Shown here piece after piece: positions 19,292 to 30,010 of a DNA stretch of 64,000 nt. Below the pieces are notes generated by a model, which was not told the origin of the DNA, made no database searches, and was given only the letters and a program-made list of their open reading frames with translations. The stretch comes from Rhodocyclaceae bacterium (GTDB lineage Bacteria; Pseudomonadota; Gammaproteobacteria; Burkholderiales; Rhodocyclaceae), in NCBI GenBank assembly GCA_023383815.1, contig JAHDYG010000001.1, forward strand, positions 248,001 to 312,000, in the 5' to 3' direction. Within the stretch, counting starts at the first letter, position 1. Every line of letters starts with the position of its first letter. A program made the translations under genes and the position numbers.

Positions 19292-20973
19292 TCGAATTCC
19301 TCTCGACCAACCTCGCGCCGATCATGTTCGGCGCGGTCGTCTTCTTCCTGCTGTCGGGCTTTCCGGTCGCCTTCGCACTGGCCGCCTGCGGCCTGTTCTT
19401 CGGATTCATCGGGATCGAACTCGACCTGCTGCCGACGACCCTGCTGCAGGCGATCCCGCTGCGGGTATTCGGGATCATGCAGAACGATACCCTGCTCGCG
19501 ATCCCGTTCTTCACGCTGATGGGGCTGATCCTCGAGCGCAGCGGAATGGCCGAGGACCTGCTCGATACGGTCGGACAAGTGTTCGGGCCGGTGCGGGGCG
19601 GACTCGCACTCGCGGTAATTTTCGTCGGCGCCTTGCTCGCCGCGACAACCGGCGTGGTCGCCGCCTCGGTGATCTCGATGGGACTCATCTCGCTGCCAAT
19701 CATGATGCGCTACGGCTACAGCCGGACCGTGGCCTGCGGCGCCATCACCGCTTCGGGCACGCTCGCCCAGGCGATCCCGCCCTCGATCGTCCTGATCGTA
19801 ATGGCAGACCAGCTCGGGCGCAGTGTCGGAGACATGTACCGCGGCGCCTTCGTGCCAGCCTTCATGCTGGTTGCGATGTACGCTCTCTACGTCATCGCCC
19901 TCGCAATCTTTCGCCCGAAGACGGTCCCCGGCCTTCCGCCCGAAGCGATCTCGTTCCGCGAACCGAACGGCAGCTCCGGGCACCGGTCGCTGCTCCTGTT
20001 CTTCATCGCGATCACGGCGATTGCCACGGGGTTCGGCACGATTTACACCGATGTGCTGGGCGCTCTGAAAGGCACTGAAGTGACCGCTGCCCGAGACGAG
20101 ATCATCGTCGTCTCGCTCACGTTCGGTGCGGCGATTGCCCTCGCACTGGCAACCGCGAACCGGATCTTCAGGCTCGGACTGCTCTCCCGCATGACCGAAC
20201 AGGTCACGTTCGTCCTGATTCCTCCGCTGGCGCTGATCTTCCTCGTGCTCGGCACCATCTTCCTCGGCATCGCGACCCCGACCGAGGGCGGTGCAATGGG
20301 TGCGCTCGGCGCGATGATCATGGCACTCGTGCGTCGCCGGCTGGATCTCAAGACCCTGGTCCAGGCGCTCGAATCCACGACCAAGCTGTCGGTGTTCGTG
20401 CTGTTCATCCTGATCGGCTCGACCGTGTTCAGTTTCACGTTCAATGCCGTCGATGGACACATCTGGGTCGAGCACCTGTTCGACAAGCTGCCCGGCGGCG
20501 AACTGGGGTTCCTGATCTTCGTGAACACGGTGATCTTCTTCCTCGGATTCTTCCTCGATTTCTTCGAGATCGCCTTCATCCTGGTGCCGATGCTCGCCCC
20601 GGTCGCGGAGAAGATGGGCATCGACCTGATCTGGTTCGGAATCATCCTCGCGCTGAACCTGCAGACCTCCTTCCTGACCCCGCCGTTCGGCTTCGCACTG
20701 TTCTACCTCAGGAGCGTCGCTCCGGTCAGCGGCTACATCGACCGGATCTCGAAGCGCCGCATCGAAGGCATCAAGACGACCGACATCTACCGCGGCTCCA
20801 TTCCCTTCATCGTGATCCAGGTTGTGCTGATCATCCTGCTGATCGCGTTCCCGCAACTGATCACGGGCAGTCTGGACAAGAAGGTCGAGATCGACCTCGA
20901 CACGATCCAGATCGCACCTCCGCCAAGCGACGGCGGCTGGGGAGAGGAAGGCGGCAAGGGCGCGTGGGATTGA
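19288..20973 (+). CDS. TRAP transporter large permease subunit (DctM-type)
   Basis: Multi-TM; IPFFTLMGLILERSGMAEDLL, SGTLAQAIPPSIVLIVMADQ, ATPTEGGAMGALGA. Confidence 0.92.
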   Translation: MIEFLSTNLAPIMFGAVVFFLLSGFPVAFALAACGLFFGFIGIELDLLPTTLLQAIPLRVFGIMQNDTLLAIPFFTLMGLILERSGMAEDLLDTVGQVFGPVRGGLALAVIFVGALLAATTGVVAASVISMGLISLPIMMRYGYSRTVACGAITASGTLAQAIPPSIVLIVMADQLGRSVGDMYRGAFVPAFMLVAMYALYVIALAIFRPKTVPGLPPEAISFREPNGSSGHRSLLLFFIAITAIATGFGTIYTDVLGALKGTEVTAARDEIIVVSLTFGAAIALALATANRIFRLGLLSRMTEQVTFVLIPPLALIFLVLGTIFLGIATPTEGGAMGALGAMIMALVRRRLDLKTLVQALESTTKLSVFVLFILIGSTVFSFTFNAVDGHIWVEHLFDKLPGGELGFLIFVNTVIFFLGFFLDFFEIAFILVPMLAPVAEKMGIDLIWFGIILALNLQTSFLTPPFGFALFYLRSVAPVSGYIDRISKRRIEGIKTTDIYRGSIPFIVIQVVLIILLIAFPQLITGSLDKKVEIDLDTIQIAPPPSDGGWGEEGGKGAWD

Positions 20974-20975
20974 GC

Positions 20976-21608
20976 ATGGCGTGCACCCTGTGCCTGATCC
21001 GGCACGGGGAGACGAGCTGGAACGTCGAGCGTCGGCTGCAGGGCCACCTCGACGTCCCGCTCAATGAAGCGGGCCGCAGGCAGGCCTGCCTGAGCGCAGC
21101 GGCGCTTGCAGGCCAGTCATTTTCGGCGTTGTACTGCAGCGATCTCGGGCGCGCACATGAAACCGCACGCTGGATCGCCGAAGCGCTCGGGCTCGATCCG
21201 GTCCCGCTAGAATCCCTGCGTGAGCGACACTATGGTGCCTTTCAGGGGCTGACCTACGATGAGGCGCGCACCCGGTTTCCCGAAGACTATGCCCGCTTCG
21301 CCGCGCGTGAGATCACGACGGCGCTTCCGGGTGGAGGCGAATCGCTGGCCGCCTTCGCGACGCGCATTCGCAGGGCGCTCGAAGCACTCACGCAACGCCA
21401 TCACGGCGAACGGATCCTGGTCGTGACTCATGGGGGCGTTCTGGATATCGCCCATCGCATGGCGCGCCCGATGCATCTCGATGCACCACGCGATTTCGAG
21501 ATTCCGAATGCTGCGCTGAACTGGATCCGGGGCTCCGGATCGGGCTGGCAACTCCTCGGCTGGGCCGACCGGACGCATCTCGCAGCAGCGCTCGACGAAC
21601 TGCGCTGA
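20976..21608 (+). CDS. Histidine phosphatase family protein (phosphoglycerate mutase-like)
   Basis: LIRHGETSWNVERRLQGHLDVPLNEAGRRQA; ILVVTHGGVLDIAHR. Confidence 0.85.
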   Translation: MACTLCLIRHGETSWNVERRLQGHLDVPLNEAGRRQACLSAAALAGQSFSALYCSDLGRAHETARWIAEALGLDPVPLESLRERHYGAFQGLTYDEARTRFPEDYARFAAREITTALPGGGESLAAFATRIRRALEALTQRHHGERILVVTHGGVLDIAHRMARPMHLDAPRDFEIPNAALNWIRGSGSGWQLLGWADRTHLAAALDELR

Positions 21609-21721
21609 GCGTGATCCCACCCCGGTACCCTGCGACCCCCTCGGCATCGCCACACGCCACCGGACGCGCTGCATCCCCATGGTAGTATTCGCGTTTTCCA
21701 TCCTCGCCCCGAGTCTGCATC

Positions 21722-22972
21722 ATGTTCTCTTCGAAAGACACCCTCGCCCGCATCGACCCTGAACTCTGGTCTGCAATCCAGGCCGAGAACAAGCGCCAGG
21801 AAGACCACATCGAGCTCATCGCATCGGAGAATTACGTGTCGCATGCAGTCATGCAGGCACAGGGCTCGCAACTCACCAACAAGTACGCCGAAGGCTACCC
21901 GGGCAAGCGCTACTACGGTGGGTGCGAACACGTCGATGTCGCCGAGCAGCTCGCAATCGACCGGCTGAAGAGGCTCTTCGGCGCGGAAGCGGCGAACGTT
22001 CAGCCCAATTCCGGCTCGCAGGCGAACCAGGCGGTGCTGATGGCGTTCGCCAAGCCGGGTGACACGATCATGGGCATGAGTCTGGCCGAAGGCGGGCACC
22101 TGACGCACGGCATGCCCCTCAACATGTCCGGCAAGTGGTTCAACGTCGTCGCCTACGGCCTCGACGCGAAGGAGGAGATCGACTACGAAGCGATGGAGGC
22201 GCTCGCACGCGAGCACAAACCCCGCATCATCGTCGCGGGCGCATCGGCCTACTCCCTGCGCATCGATTTTGAACGCTTCGCGAAGATCGCCCGCGAGATC
22301 GAGGCCATTTTCTGGGTGGACATGGCGCACTATGCCGGTCTGATCGCCGCAGGCTACTACCCCAATCCGGTGCCTCACGCCGACGTCGTGACCTCGACCA
22401 CCCACAAGACCCTGCGCGGCCCACGCGGGGGCATCATCCTGATGAAGGCCGAGCACGAGAAGGCGATCAACTCGGCGATCTTCCCGGGACTTCAGGGGGG
22501 GCCGCTGATGCACGTGATCGCTGCCAAGGCCGTCGCCTTCAAGGAGGCGGCCAGCCCGCAGTTCCGCGACTATCAGGAACAGGTCATCGCCAATGCGCGA
22601 GTGATGGCGCGCGTGCTGTCCGAGGAAAGGGGGCTGCGCATCGTGTCGGGCAGGACCGAAAGCCACGTGTTCCTCGTCGACCTGAGGCCCAAGAACATCA
22701 CCGGCAAGGAAGCCGAGGCGATCCTTGGATCAGTCCACATCACCGTGAACAAGAACTCGATTCCCAAGGACCCCGAGCGTCCGATGGTGACCTCCGGGAT
22801 CCGCATAGGCTCTCCCGCCATCACCACGCGTGGTTTCTCCGAGATCGAGGCCGAGCAGGTCGCGCACATGATCGCTGACGTTCTCGACGCCCCAAGCGAT
22901 GCAGGCGTGCTCGAACGAACGAAGGCCGCGGTGGCAGACCTGTGCGGCCGCTTCCCGGTGTACGGCGCCTGA
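21722..22972 (+). CDS. glyA: Serine hydroxymethyltransferase
   Basis: [57 protein letters not shown]. Confidence 0.97.
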   Translation: MFSSKDTLARIDPELWSAIQAENKRQEDHIELIASENYVSHAVMQAQGSQLTNKYAEGYPGKRYYGGCEHVDVAEQLAIDRLKRLFGAEAANVQPNSGSQANQAVLMAFAKPGDTIMGMSLAEGGHLTHGMPLNMSGKWFNVVAYGLDAKEEIDYEAMEALAREHKPRIIVAGASAYSLRIDFERFAKIAREIEAIFWVDMAHYAGLIAAGYYPNPVPHADVVTSTTHKTLRGPRGGIILMKAEHEKAINSAIFPGLQGGPLMHVIAAKAVAFKEAASPQFRDYQEQVIANARVMARVLSEERGLRIVSGRTESHVFLVDLRPKNITGKEAEAILGSVHITVNKNSIPKDPERPMVTSGIRIGSPAITTRGFSEIEAEQVAHMIADVLDAPSDAGVLERTKAAVADLCGRFPVYGA

Positions 22973-23030
22973 CCGGAACGGACCTGGCGATCGTGCAGCA
23001 CAGCATCGTGGATCTTCGGGACGAAGACCG

Positions 23031-23543
23031 ATGAAATGCCCGTTCTGTGGCGACCCGAACACCCAGGTCACCGATACACGCGAGAACGAAGAGGGCGACG
23101 TCGTTCGACGTCGCCGCCGATGCATCCGCTGCGACAAGCGCTTCACGACGTACGAGCGGATCGATCTGAAGATGCCTCACGTCGTCAAACGCAACGGAAA
23201 TCGCTCGGAATTCGACCATGACAAGCTGGTCGCGAGCATGACCCTCGCGTTGCGCAAGCGGCCGGTCACGGTCGAGGCTGTAGATGCCGCGATCGACCGC
23301 ATCGAGGCTCGCCTGCTTTCGCTCGGCGAATCCGAGATCCGCAGCGAGAAGATCGGTGAACTGGTCATGCGCGAACTGAAGAAACTCGACAAGGTTGCCT
23401 ACATCCGGTTCGCCTCCGTCTATCGGAATTTCGCCGATGTGGACGAGTTCTCGGAGGTCATCCGCGAAGTGCAGGCCAGACCGAGACGCAGATCGGGCAA
23501 GCCCGGCGGCGCCGGTTCCGAGAATGATCTATTCGGCGACTGA
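23031..23543 (+). CDS. nrdR: Transcriptional repressor NrdR
   Basis: [44 protein letters not shown] zinc ribbon plus ATP-cone. Confidence 0.97.
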   Translation: MKCPFCGDPNTQVTDTRENEEGDVVRRRRRCIRCDKRFTTYERIDLKMPHVVKRNGNRSEFDHDKLVASMTLALRKRPVTVEAVDAAIDRIEARLLSLGESEIRSEKIGELVMRELKKLDKVAYIRFASVYRNFADVDEFSEVIREVQARPRRRSGKPGGAGSENDLFGD

Positions 23544-24618
23544 CCATGCCGCAATGGCGCGCGCGCTCGAACTTGCCGAGCGCGGGCTCTTTTCCACGAC
23601 GCCCAACCCCAGGGTGGGCTGCGTCATCGTTCGTGACGGGCGTACCGTAGGCGAAGGATGGCATGAACGTGCGGGCACCCCGCACGCCGAGATCGTTGCA
23701 CTGCAGCGCGCCGGAGCCGCTGCTCAGGGCGCGACCGCCTATGTCACCCTCGAGCCCTGCTCGCACTTCGGACGCACGCCACCGTGCGCGGATGCCCTGA
23801 TCGATGCCGGCATCGAACGGGTCGTCGCTGCCATGGAAGATCCCAACCCGCTCGTATCCGGGCGCGGTCTCGCACGCCTGCGTGCCAACGGGATCCGGAC
23901 CGAGAGCGGACTCATGCGGGAGGCAGCAACCGAACTCAATCCTGGTTTCATCTCCCGAATGACGCGGGGTCGGCCGTGGCTGCGCCTCAAGAGCGCGGCC
24001 AGCCTGGATGGAAAGGTCGCTTTGCGGAACGGCCTCAGCCAGTGGATCACCGGTGCGGAAGCACGCGTGGACGGTCACCGCTGGCGCGCGCGGGCCTGCG
24101 CAATCCTCACCGGAATCGGCACCGTACTGAAGGACGACCCCGCCCTCACCGTGCGCGGAATCACCTGCGAGCGCCAGCCGCTGCGCGTGCTCGTCGACAC
24201 CCGACTGGATATCCCCGAGTCAGCAAGGCTGCTGCATGGGGGAAACTGCCTGGTCGTGTGCGCAGAACCAAGACCTGCATCCGCAGGTCGTCTGGAAGCG
24301 CTCGGAGTCGAGGTCCTGTGCATGCCGACCCGGAACGGCTCGGTCGATCTCGTGGCGCTGATGCACGAGCTCGCCCGGCGCGGTTGCAACGAGCTGCACG
24401 TCGAGGGCGGACCCCGACTCAATGGCGCGCTTCTGCAGACAGGACTCGCGGACGAACTCCTGATCTACCTCGCCCCTCGACTCATCGGCGATCTGGCCCA
24501 GGGGATGTTCTCGGTACCGGAACTGACAGATCTCGGACAAGCGATCAGCTTGTCGATCCTGGACGTACGCACGGTCGGCCGGGATCTGAGGGTGATCGCG
24601 AGACCCACGGGGGGCTGA
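23524..24618 (+). CDS. ribD: Bifunctional diaminohydroxyphosphoribosylaminopyrimidine deaminase / uracil reductase
   Basis: [46 protein letters not shown]; reductase domain follows. Confidence 0.95.
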   Translation: MIYSATDHAAMARALELAERGLFSTTPNPRVGCVIVRDGRTVGEGWHERAGTPHAEIVALQRAGAAAQGATAYVTLEPCSHFGRTPPCADALIDAGIERVVAAMEDPNPLVSGRGLARLRANGIRTESGLMREAATELNPGFISRMTRGRPWLRLKSAASLDGKVALRNGLSQWITGAEARVDGHRWRARACAILTGIGTVLKDDPALTVRGITCERQPLRVLVDTRLDIPESARLLHGGNCLVVCAEPRPASAGRLEALGVEVLCMPTRNGSVDLVALMHELARRGCNELHVEGGPRLNGALLQTGLADELLIYLAPRLIGDLAQGMFSVPELTDLGQAISLSILDVRTVGRDLRVIARPTGG

Positions 24619-24660
24619 GGCCAGCGGAGCGCGCGGACGGCAGAGCCGAACCAGGTTCGC

Positions 24661-25419
24661 TCAACCGCCGCTGCGCCCTCCACAGACGGAACATCCGGGA
24701 TCGCGAGCCAGCGCAATGCTACGCCACGCCATGTCGAGCCCGTCGAGCAGCAGCAGCCGCCCGTCGAGCGAGTTGCCGCAGCCGGCGACCAGTTTCAGGG
24801 CCTCTGCTGCCTGGGTTGCCCCAATGATTCCGGTCAGAGGGGCAAAGACTCCCATCACGGCGCAGCGAATCTCCTCGACCTCGTGTCCCTCTGGAAACAG
24901 GCAGTGGTAGCAGGCGCTGTCCTCGTTCCGAAGATCGAACACCGAAACCTGTCCGTCAAAGCGGATCGCTGCGCCCGAAACGAGCGGCTTGCGATGACGC
25001 ACGCAGGCCCGGTTGATGGCGTGCCGGGTGGCGAAATTGTCGGAACAGTCCAGCACCACGTCGGCACGGTCCACCTGTTCATCAAGGGCTTGATGCTCAA
25101 GGCGCAACTGCAAGGCCTCGACCTGGATGTGGGGATTGAGACGCAGCAACGTCTCACGACCGGATTCGACCTTCGGCCGCCCGACGCCGTCTTCGGTGTG
25201 GAGGATCTGTCGCTGCAGGTTCGTGAGGTCGACGGTATCCCCATCGCAAAGCACCAACGTACCGACGCCGGCAGCCGCAAGATACAGGGCCGCGGGGGAA
25301 CCGAGCCCGCCAGCGCCAACCACGAGCATGCGCGAGCCGAGGATCGCATCCTGCCCTTCGACCCCGATCTCCGGAAGCAGGATATGGCGACTGTAGCGCA
25401 GCAGTTGCTCGTCATTCAT
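24661..25419 (-). CDS. HesA/MoeB/ThiF family adenylyltransferase
   Basis: RYSRHILLPEIGVEGQDAILGSRMLVVGAGGLGSPAALYLAAAGVG; CxxC near the C-terminus. Confidence 0.9.
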   Translation of the reverse strand: MNDEQLLRYSRHILLPEIGVEGQDAILGSRMLVVGAGGLGSPAALYLAAAGVGTLVLCDGDTVDLTNLQRQILHTEDGVGRPKVESGRETLLRLNPHIQVEALQLRLEHQALDEQVDRADVVLDCSDNFATRHAINRACVRHRKPLVSGAAIRFDGQVSVFDLRNEDSACYHCLFPEGHEVEEIRCAVMGVFAPLTGIIGATQAAEALKLVAGCGNSLDGRLLLLDGLDMAWRSIALARDPGCSVCGGRSGG

Positions 25420-25498
25420 CGTTCAGCTCGAACCGGGACTTGAGGCGCACCGATCCGCCCGGACGCGCCCGTGAGACAGCATCCGTAGACTGCTCTTC

Positions 25499-25948
25499 CT
25501 ACTTGTACTCGCGCAGCTCGACGGGCGTATCGTCATGATCACCGTGCGGATGCTGATCATAGACGTTGATATAGACTTCATTCGATTTCTTGATCAGGCG
25601 CTCCGGGGAAACCAGATTGTGACGCTGCGTTTCCTCACAGAAGTAGACCAGCGCACGCACCAGCTTGGACATCAGCGAATTGTCGAGATGATAGCCGGCA
25701 TCACGAAGGGCATCTTCCAGGGACTCGAGTGTGTAGTCGAGCACCGAATAGCGCACGTGCACGCCGCGCGGATGTGCTGACTCACTGACGACCAGCCCCC
25801 TGAGCATGCGCAGCGCCTGCAACGCCCGCTCCCTCTGCCCGGGCGGCAGGGCGGTAAAGCGGATCTCCCTTTCCTTCTCGAGACCGGAACCCGCGACAGG
25901 GTGCTCGTGATTTCTTCCGGCCAGCTTGTAAGCCGTTTCACGACGCAT
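25499..25948 (-). CDS. Conserved hypothetical protein (~149 aa)
   Basis: Clean ORF 15 nt to 24 nt after ctpA on the same strand; no recognisable domain. Confidence 0.6.
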   Translation of the reverse strand: MRRETAYKLAGRNHEHPVAGSGLEKEREIRFTALPPGQRERALQALRMLRGLVVSESAHPRGVHVRYSVLDYTLESLEDALRDAGYHLDNSLMSKLVRALVYFCEETQRHNLVSPERLIKKSNEVYINVYDQHPHGDHDDTPVELREYK

Positions 25949-25972
25949 CAGTTCCACCCCTTTCGTAACGCT

Positions 25973-27358
25973 TCATGTCGCATTCTCGGCGAACTTCTCT
26001 CCCTTGAGAAGCCCGATCGCGCGCTTGAGCTGGTAGTCGTTCTCGCCACCGAACTCCACCCGCGGAAGCTGCTGCTGCGGGACATCCTGCTCATCCGGGA
26101 CGGAACCTTCGCCCGGTTGCTCCTTCGGCTCCGGCGTCGAAGCATCTTCCTTTCCATCGGACAGATGCCCCTGCAGGTCCGCCTCACGCAACCTTCGCGC
26201 AGATCCGTTCTCCGTCTCCTCGACGACGATGTCAGGCTCGATACCCTTGGCCTGGATCGAGCGCCCGCTCGGAGTATAGTAGCGCGCCGTCGTGAGCTTG
26301 ATTGCGGTGTTGTTGTTGAGCGGCAGAATCGTCTGCACCGAGCCCTTGCCGAACGTCTTGACGCCCATCACCGTCGCGCGCTTGTGGTCCTGCAAGGCGC
26401 CCGCAACGATCTCGCTCGCGGATGCCGATCCGGCATTGACAAGCACGACCATTGGAATCTCGCGTGCATAGCCGGGCAACTTGCGCAGGAAGTCGCTGCG
26501 CTGGCCACGCAGGTAGTCCTCTGGCGCCGCCCGGAACTCGCGCCGGGCATCCGGAGTACGCCCGTCCGTCGACACCACGAGCGCATCGGCCGGCAGGAAA
26601 GCCGCGGCCACACCGACTGCCCCATGCAACAGCCCGCCGGGGTCGTTGCGCAGATCGAGTACCAATCCCTTGAGCGGCTCCTGCGCCACCAGCCGGTTCA
26701 GATGCTCGATGACCGACTCGGCGGTCTTCTCCTGGAACTGCGCGACGCGCAGGTATCCGTAACCGGGCTCGATCACCTTGGATTTCACACTCTGGACGCG
26801 GATCACCTCGCGCGTGATCCGGATCACGATCGGCGCGCTCTCACCCTTGCGCATGATCGTGAGCGTGATGCTCGTGCTCGGTTTTCCACGCATGCGCTTG
26901 ACCGCGTCGGCAAGCGTCATGCCCTTGACCGGAGTCTCGTCGAGCTTGACGATGAGGTCTCCCGCCAGGATTCCGGCCCGATAGGCCGGGGTATCTTCGA
27001 TCGGTGACACCACCTTCACGAAACCGTCCTCCATCCCGACCTCGATTCCGAGTCCTCCGAACTCGCCCTGCGTCCCTTCGCGCAGTTCCTTGTAGGCCTC
27101 TCCGTCGAGATAGGCCGAATGCGGGTCGAGCCCGCTCAACATGCCACTGATGGCATGGTTGATCAGCTTTCGATCCTCTACCGGCTCGACATAGCCTTGC
27201 TTGATTGCGTTGAAGACGTCGGCAAAGGCGCGCAACTCCTCGACCGGCAAGGGCGCCTGCAGGGTGCGGTCCGCACTGGCCGAGAAATTCAGGCTGACCA
27301 GCACGCCGGCAACCATGCCGGTCAGGATCAGCCCCAGTTTTTGCAGCTTGTTGCGCAT
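25973..27358 (-). CDS. S41 family carboxy-terminal processing peptidase
   Basis: Signal/TM, PDZ (GILAGDLIVKLDETPVKGMTLADAVKRMRGKPST), LRNDPGGLLHGAV, NAGSASASEIVAGALQDHKRA. Confidence 0.94.
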   Translation of the reverse strand: MRNKLQKLGLILTGMVAGVLVSLNFSASADRTLQAPLPVEELRAFADVFNAIKQGYVEPVEDRKLINHAISGMLSGLDPHSAYLDGEAYKELREGTQGEFGGLGIEVGMEDGFVKVVSPIEDTPAYRAGILAGDLIVKLDETPVKGMTLADAVKRMRGKPSTSITLTIMRKGESAPIVIRITREVIRVQSVKSKVIEPGYGYLRVAQFQEKTAESVIEHLNRLVAQEPLKGLVLDLRNDPGGLLHGAVGVAAAFLPADALVVSTDGRTPDARREFRAAPEDYLRGQRSDFLRKLPGYAREIPMVVLVNAGSASASEIVAGALQDHKRATVMGVKTFGKGSVQTILPLNNNTAIKLTTARYYTPSGRSIQAKGIEPDIVVEETENGSARRLREADLQGHLSDGKEDASTPEPKEQPGEGSVPDEQDVPQQQLPRVEFGGENDYQLKRAIGLLKGEKFAENAT

Positions 27359-27416
27359 GACATCTCCACGATAACAACTCTCCGGCGAGCCCCGTTGCCC
27401 GACCGCTTGCGCCGGC

Positions 27417-28664
27417 TCAACGGGTCACAACCCAGCGCAGCGGATCGACTGGCTCGCCCTGATGGCGCACTTCGAAGTATAAACCCGATCGCGACGCCCC
27501 CCCGCTCGCCCCAACGGTCGCAATCGCAGCCCCCGCGGGGATTCTATCGCCGACCAGGCCAAAGAGGCTGTCATTGTTTCCATACACCGTCAGGTAGTCG
27601 TCTCCGTGGTCGAGGATGACCAGATTGCCGTATCCCCGGAGCCAGTCCGAAAAGACCACCTCGCCGGCGGCAACGGCGCGCACGTCCTGACCACCGTCCG
27701 CACCGATGAAGATCCCGCGCCAGCGTGTGCCCCCTTCAGCCCTTGGAGCACCGAACCGTCCGATCAGTTCTCCCTGCACGGGGAGCGGCATTTTTCCCTG
27801 CAGGTCTGCAAAGCGCACGCCAGTCGTCAGCTCGCCCGCGCCTTCGGACCCTGCACGCGCCTGCTGGCCCTGCGGACGGTCACTGGTTGCTTGCTCGGCC
27901 TGTCTTCTGGCCGCCGCCTGGCGGATCAGTGCGTCGACGACCCGCCCAAGCTGCCGTTCGTTGTGCCGCAAGGCATCCAACTCCTCTTGCTGAGCCTGCA
28001 GCCGGCGCTCGAGCCCGGCAAGAATCCTGCCCCGCTCGGCCTTCGCCTTTTCGAGTTCTGCGCTTTGCCGGCGCTGCTCAGCCGTCAGACGGAGCAGCTG
28101 GTCCCGACGGGTTGCAACCTCGTGCACGACCCGCTCCCGCTCGCGCAGGTCCTCACGCAGCGACTCAATCAGCATCAGGCGAGCGCGACCCAGTCGTTCC
28201 AGATAGTGCGCATCCCGCGCAAGCTGGTTCGGATCACGCGCAAGCAGAAACGGTGCGACATCGCTGGCACCATACATGTAGTGGCGCTTGAGCCAGCTGG
28301 ACAGTTCGGTCTGGCGCGACGCGATCCGGGCCTCGACCTCGGACTGCTCGGCCTGTCTTGTGGCAAGGGCCTCACCGGCGGCTTTCAGATCACCGGTGAG
28401 CTTGCGCAGCTTCCTGTGCGCCGTCGAGACGGCCCGCTCGGCCTGCGCAAGCCGCTTTGCGGCATCGGAGCGGGTCGCTTCGATTTCCGCAATGATCTGC
28501 TCGACCTCACGAATACGCTGCCGGGTGTCCGAAAGTTCGGACTGGCTGCGCTCGATGTCGGCCAGATCCTGGGAATATGCCGGGGCATGGGCCGTGGCAA
28601 GGATCGCACCCGCGGCGAGCAACACCGCGTGCAGCGTCCGCTGGATCACGCGAAAACCCGTCAT
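27417..28664 (-). CDS. Murein hydrolase activator EnvC / M23 peptidase family
   Basis: Signal peptide, long coiled coil, C-terminal LytM-type domain (GNNDSLFGLVGDRIPAGAAIATVGASGGASRSGLYFEVRHQGEPVDPLRW). Confidence 0.9.
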   Translation of the reverse strand: MTGFRVIQRTLHAVLLAAGAILATAHAPAYSQDLADIERSQSELSDTRQRIREVEQIIAEIEATRSDAAKRLAQAERAVSTAHRKLRKLTGDLKAAGEALATRQAEQSEVEARIASRQTELSSWLKRHYMYGASDVAPFLLARDPNQLARDAHYLERLGRARLMLIESLREDLRERERVVHEVATRRDQLLRLTAEQRRQSAELEKAKAERGRILAGLERRLQAQQEELDALRHNERQLGRVVDALIRQAAARRQAEQATSDRPQGQQARAGSEGAGELTTGVRFADLQGKMPLPVQGELIGRFGAPRAEGGTRWRGIFIGADGGQDVRAVAAGEVVFSDWLRGYGNLVILDHGDDYLTVYGNNDSLFGLVGDRIPAGAAIATVGASGGASRSGLYFEVRHQGEPVDPLRWVVTR

Positions 28665-28677
28665 GGGGCTGTGCCGG

Positions 28678-29427
28678 TCAGCCCCTTGCGCGGCCCTGCC
28701 CCGCCACCGCCGCCTGCGCTGCGCGGATGGTGTCCTCATCGGCGAGATAGTAGCTGCGCGAGGGCCTCAGGTCGCGATCAAGCTCATAGACGAGCGGTTG
28801 CGCCGTCGGGATGTTCAAGCCAACGATGTCCTGATCGGAAACCTTGTCGAGATACTTGATCAGTGCTCGCAGGCTGTTTCCGTGCGCCGCGATCAGGATT
28901 CGCCTGCCGTCGAGAATCCGCGGCACGATCACGGTTTCCCAATACGGAACGAAACGCTCGACGGTATCCTTCAGGCATTCCGTGCGCGGAAAGCGCGCGG
29001 CCGGCAAGGATGCGTACCGTGGATCATCGAACGCCAGACGCTCGTCGCCTTCTTCCAGCGCCGGCGGCGGTACGTCGTACGAACGCCGCCAGGCGAGTAC
29101 CTGTTCATCCCCGTAGCGCGCAGCCGTTTCCGCCTTGTTCAGCCCCTGCAGCGCTCCGTAGTGCCGCTCGTTCAGGCGCCACGAGTGCTCGACCGGCAAC
29201 CACAGCGCGTCGAGTTCGTCGAGGACGATGTTGAGCGTCTTGTTCGCACGCTTGAGCACGGAGGTAAAGGCGAGATCGAACGCAAAGCCACTCTTGCGCA
29301 GCAAACGCCCCGCGGCCCGGGCCTCCTCGACCCCCTGCTCGGTAAGATCTACGTCGGTCCAGCCGGTGAACCGGTTGTCCTTGTTCCAGGTGGATTCGCC
29401 ATGGCGCAGCAGCACGATCTTGTACAT
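28678..29427 (-). CDS. gpmA: 2,3-bisphosphoglycerate-dependent phosphoglycerate mutase
   Basis: [51 protein letters not shown]. Confidence 0.96.
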   Translation of the reverse strand: MYKIVLLRHGESTWNKDNRFTGWTDVDLTEQGVEEARAAGRLLRKSGFAFDLAFTSVLKRANKTLNIVLDELDALWLPVEHSWRLNERHYGALQGLNKAETAARYGDEQVLAWRRSYDVPPPALEEGDERLAFDDPRYASLPAARFPRTECLKDTVERFVPYWETVIVPRILDGRRILIAAHGNSLRALIKYLDKVSDQDIVGLNIPTAQPLVYELDRDLRPSRSYYLADEDTIRAAQAAVAGQGRARG

Positions 29428-29622
29428 GATCTCTCGGAATGGAAGGGTAGACGCCGCGCTGACCCGAGCGGCAGGAAGGGTGCCGGCGCAAGGAGGTCAG
29501 GGACCGCACCGGAGCACAGATTGCAGCCGGCCTGCATCGAACACACCAAACTCGCGCTGGACTGGGCCGCAATATTTTATACTACTCGCCCCGCTTCGAC
29601 CTCCCGACCACACCGAGCCAAC

Positions 29623-29958
29623 GTGGACAACAACGCAATCATCGATCTCATCGACAAGCACGAGCACATCGAAACCGCAGCGCGAGCGCTGAAGGCGATC
29701 GCTCATCCGCTTCGGCTCAAGATCCTGTGCGTGCTCGGAGACGGAGAGGTCTGCGTGCAGGACATCGTCGAAGCGGTTGGCACCTCGCAGAGCAACATCT
29801 CCCAACATCTCGCAATCCTGCGCGACAAGGGGGTGCTGCAAACGCGCAAGGACGCAAATCGTGTCTATTACCGGGTGTGCGATCAACGCACGTTGCAGTT
29901 GATCGTCCTGATGCGCGAAGTGTTCTGCGGCATCCCCGCCGACCCGGGCCATCATTGA
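29623..29958 (+). CDS. ArsR/SmtB-type winged-helix transcriptional regulator
   Basis: GTG start; LKAIAHPLRLKILCVLGDGEVCVQDIVEAVGTSQSNISQHLAILRDKGVLQTRKDANRVYYRV. Confidence 0.82.
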   Translation: MDNNAIIDLIDKHEHIETAARALKAIAHPLRLKILCVLGDGEVCVQDIVEAVGTSQSNISQHLAILRDKGVLQTRKDANRVYYRVCDQRTLQLIVLMREVFCGIPADPGHH

Positions 29959-30010
29959 CGACACGCGTCGTCCGACAGCTTTTTCAACGTAACGCACGGA
30001 GCACCGTTCA

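Noticed and set aside
19240-20856. 538-aa minus-strand ORF rich in Asp/Glu/His
   Set aside because: Shadow of hydrophobic dctM (antisense of Leu/Val/Ile codons gives charged residues).
29623-29958. Metal-responsive ArsR regulator of the rhodanese-grxC-secB genes
   Set aside because: It is co-oriented upstream, but there is no operator-like repeat or metal-binding evidence; left as generic ArsR-type.
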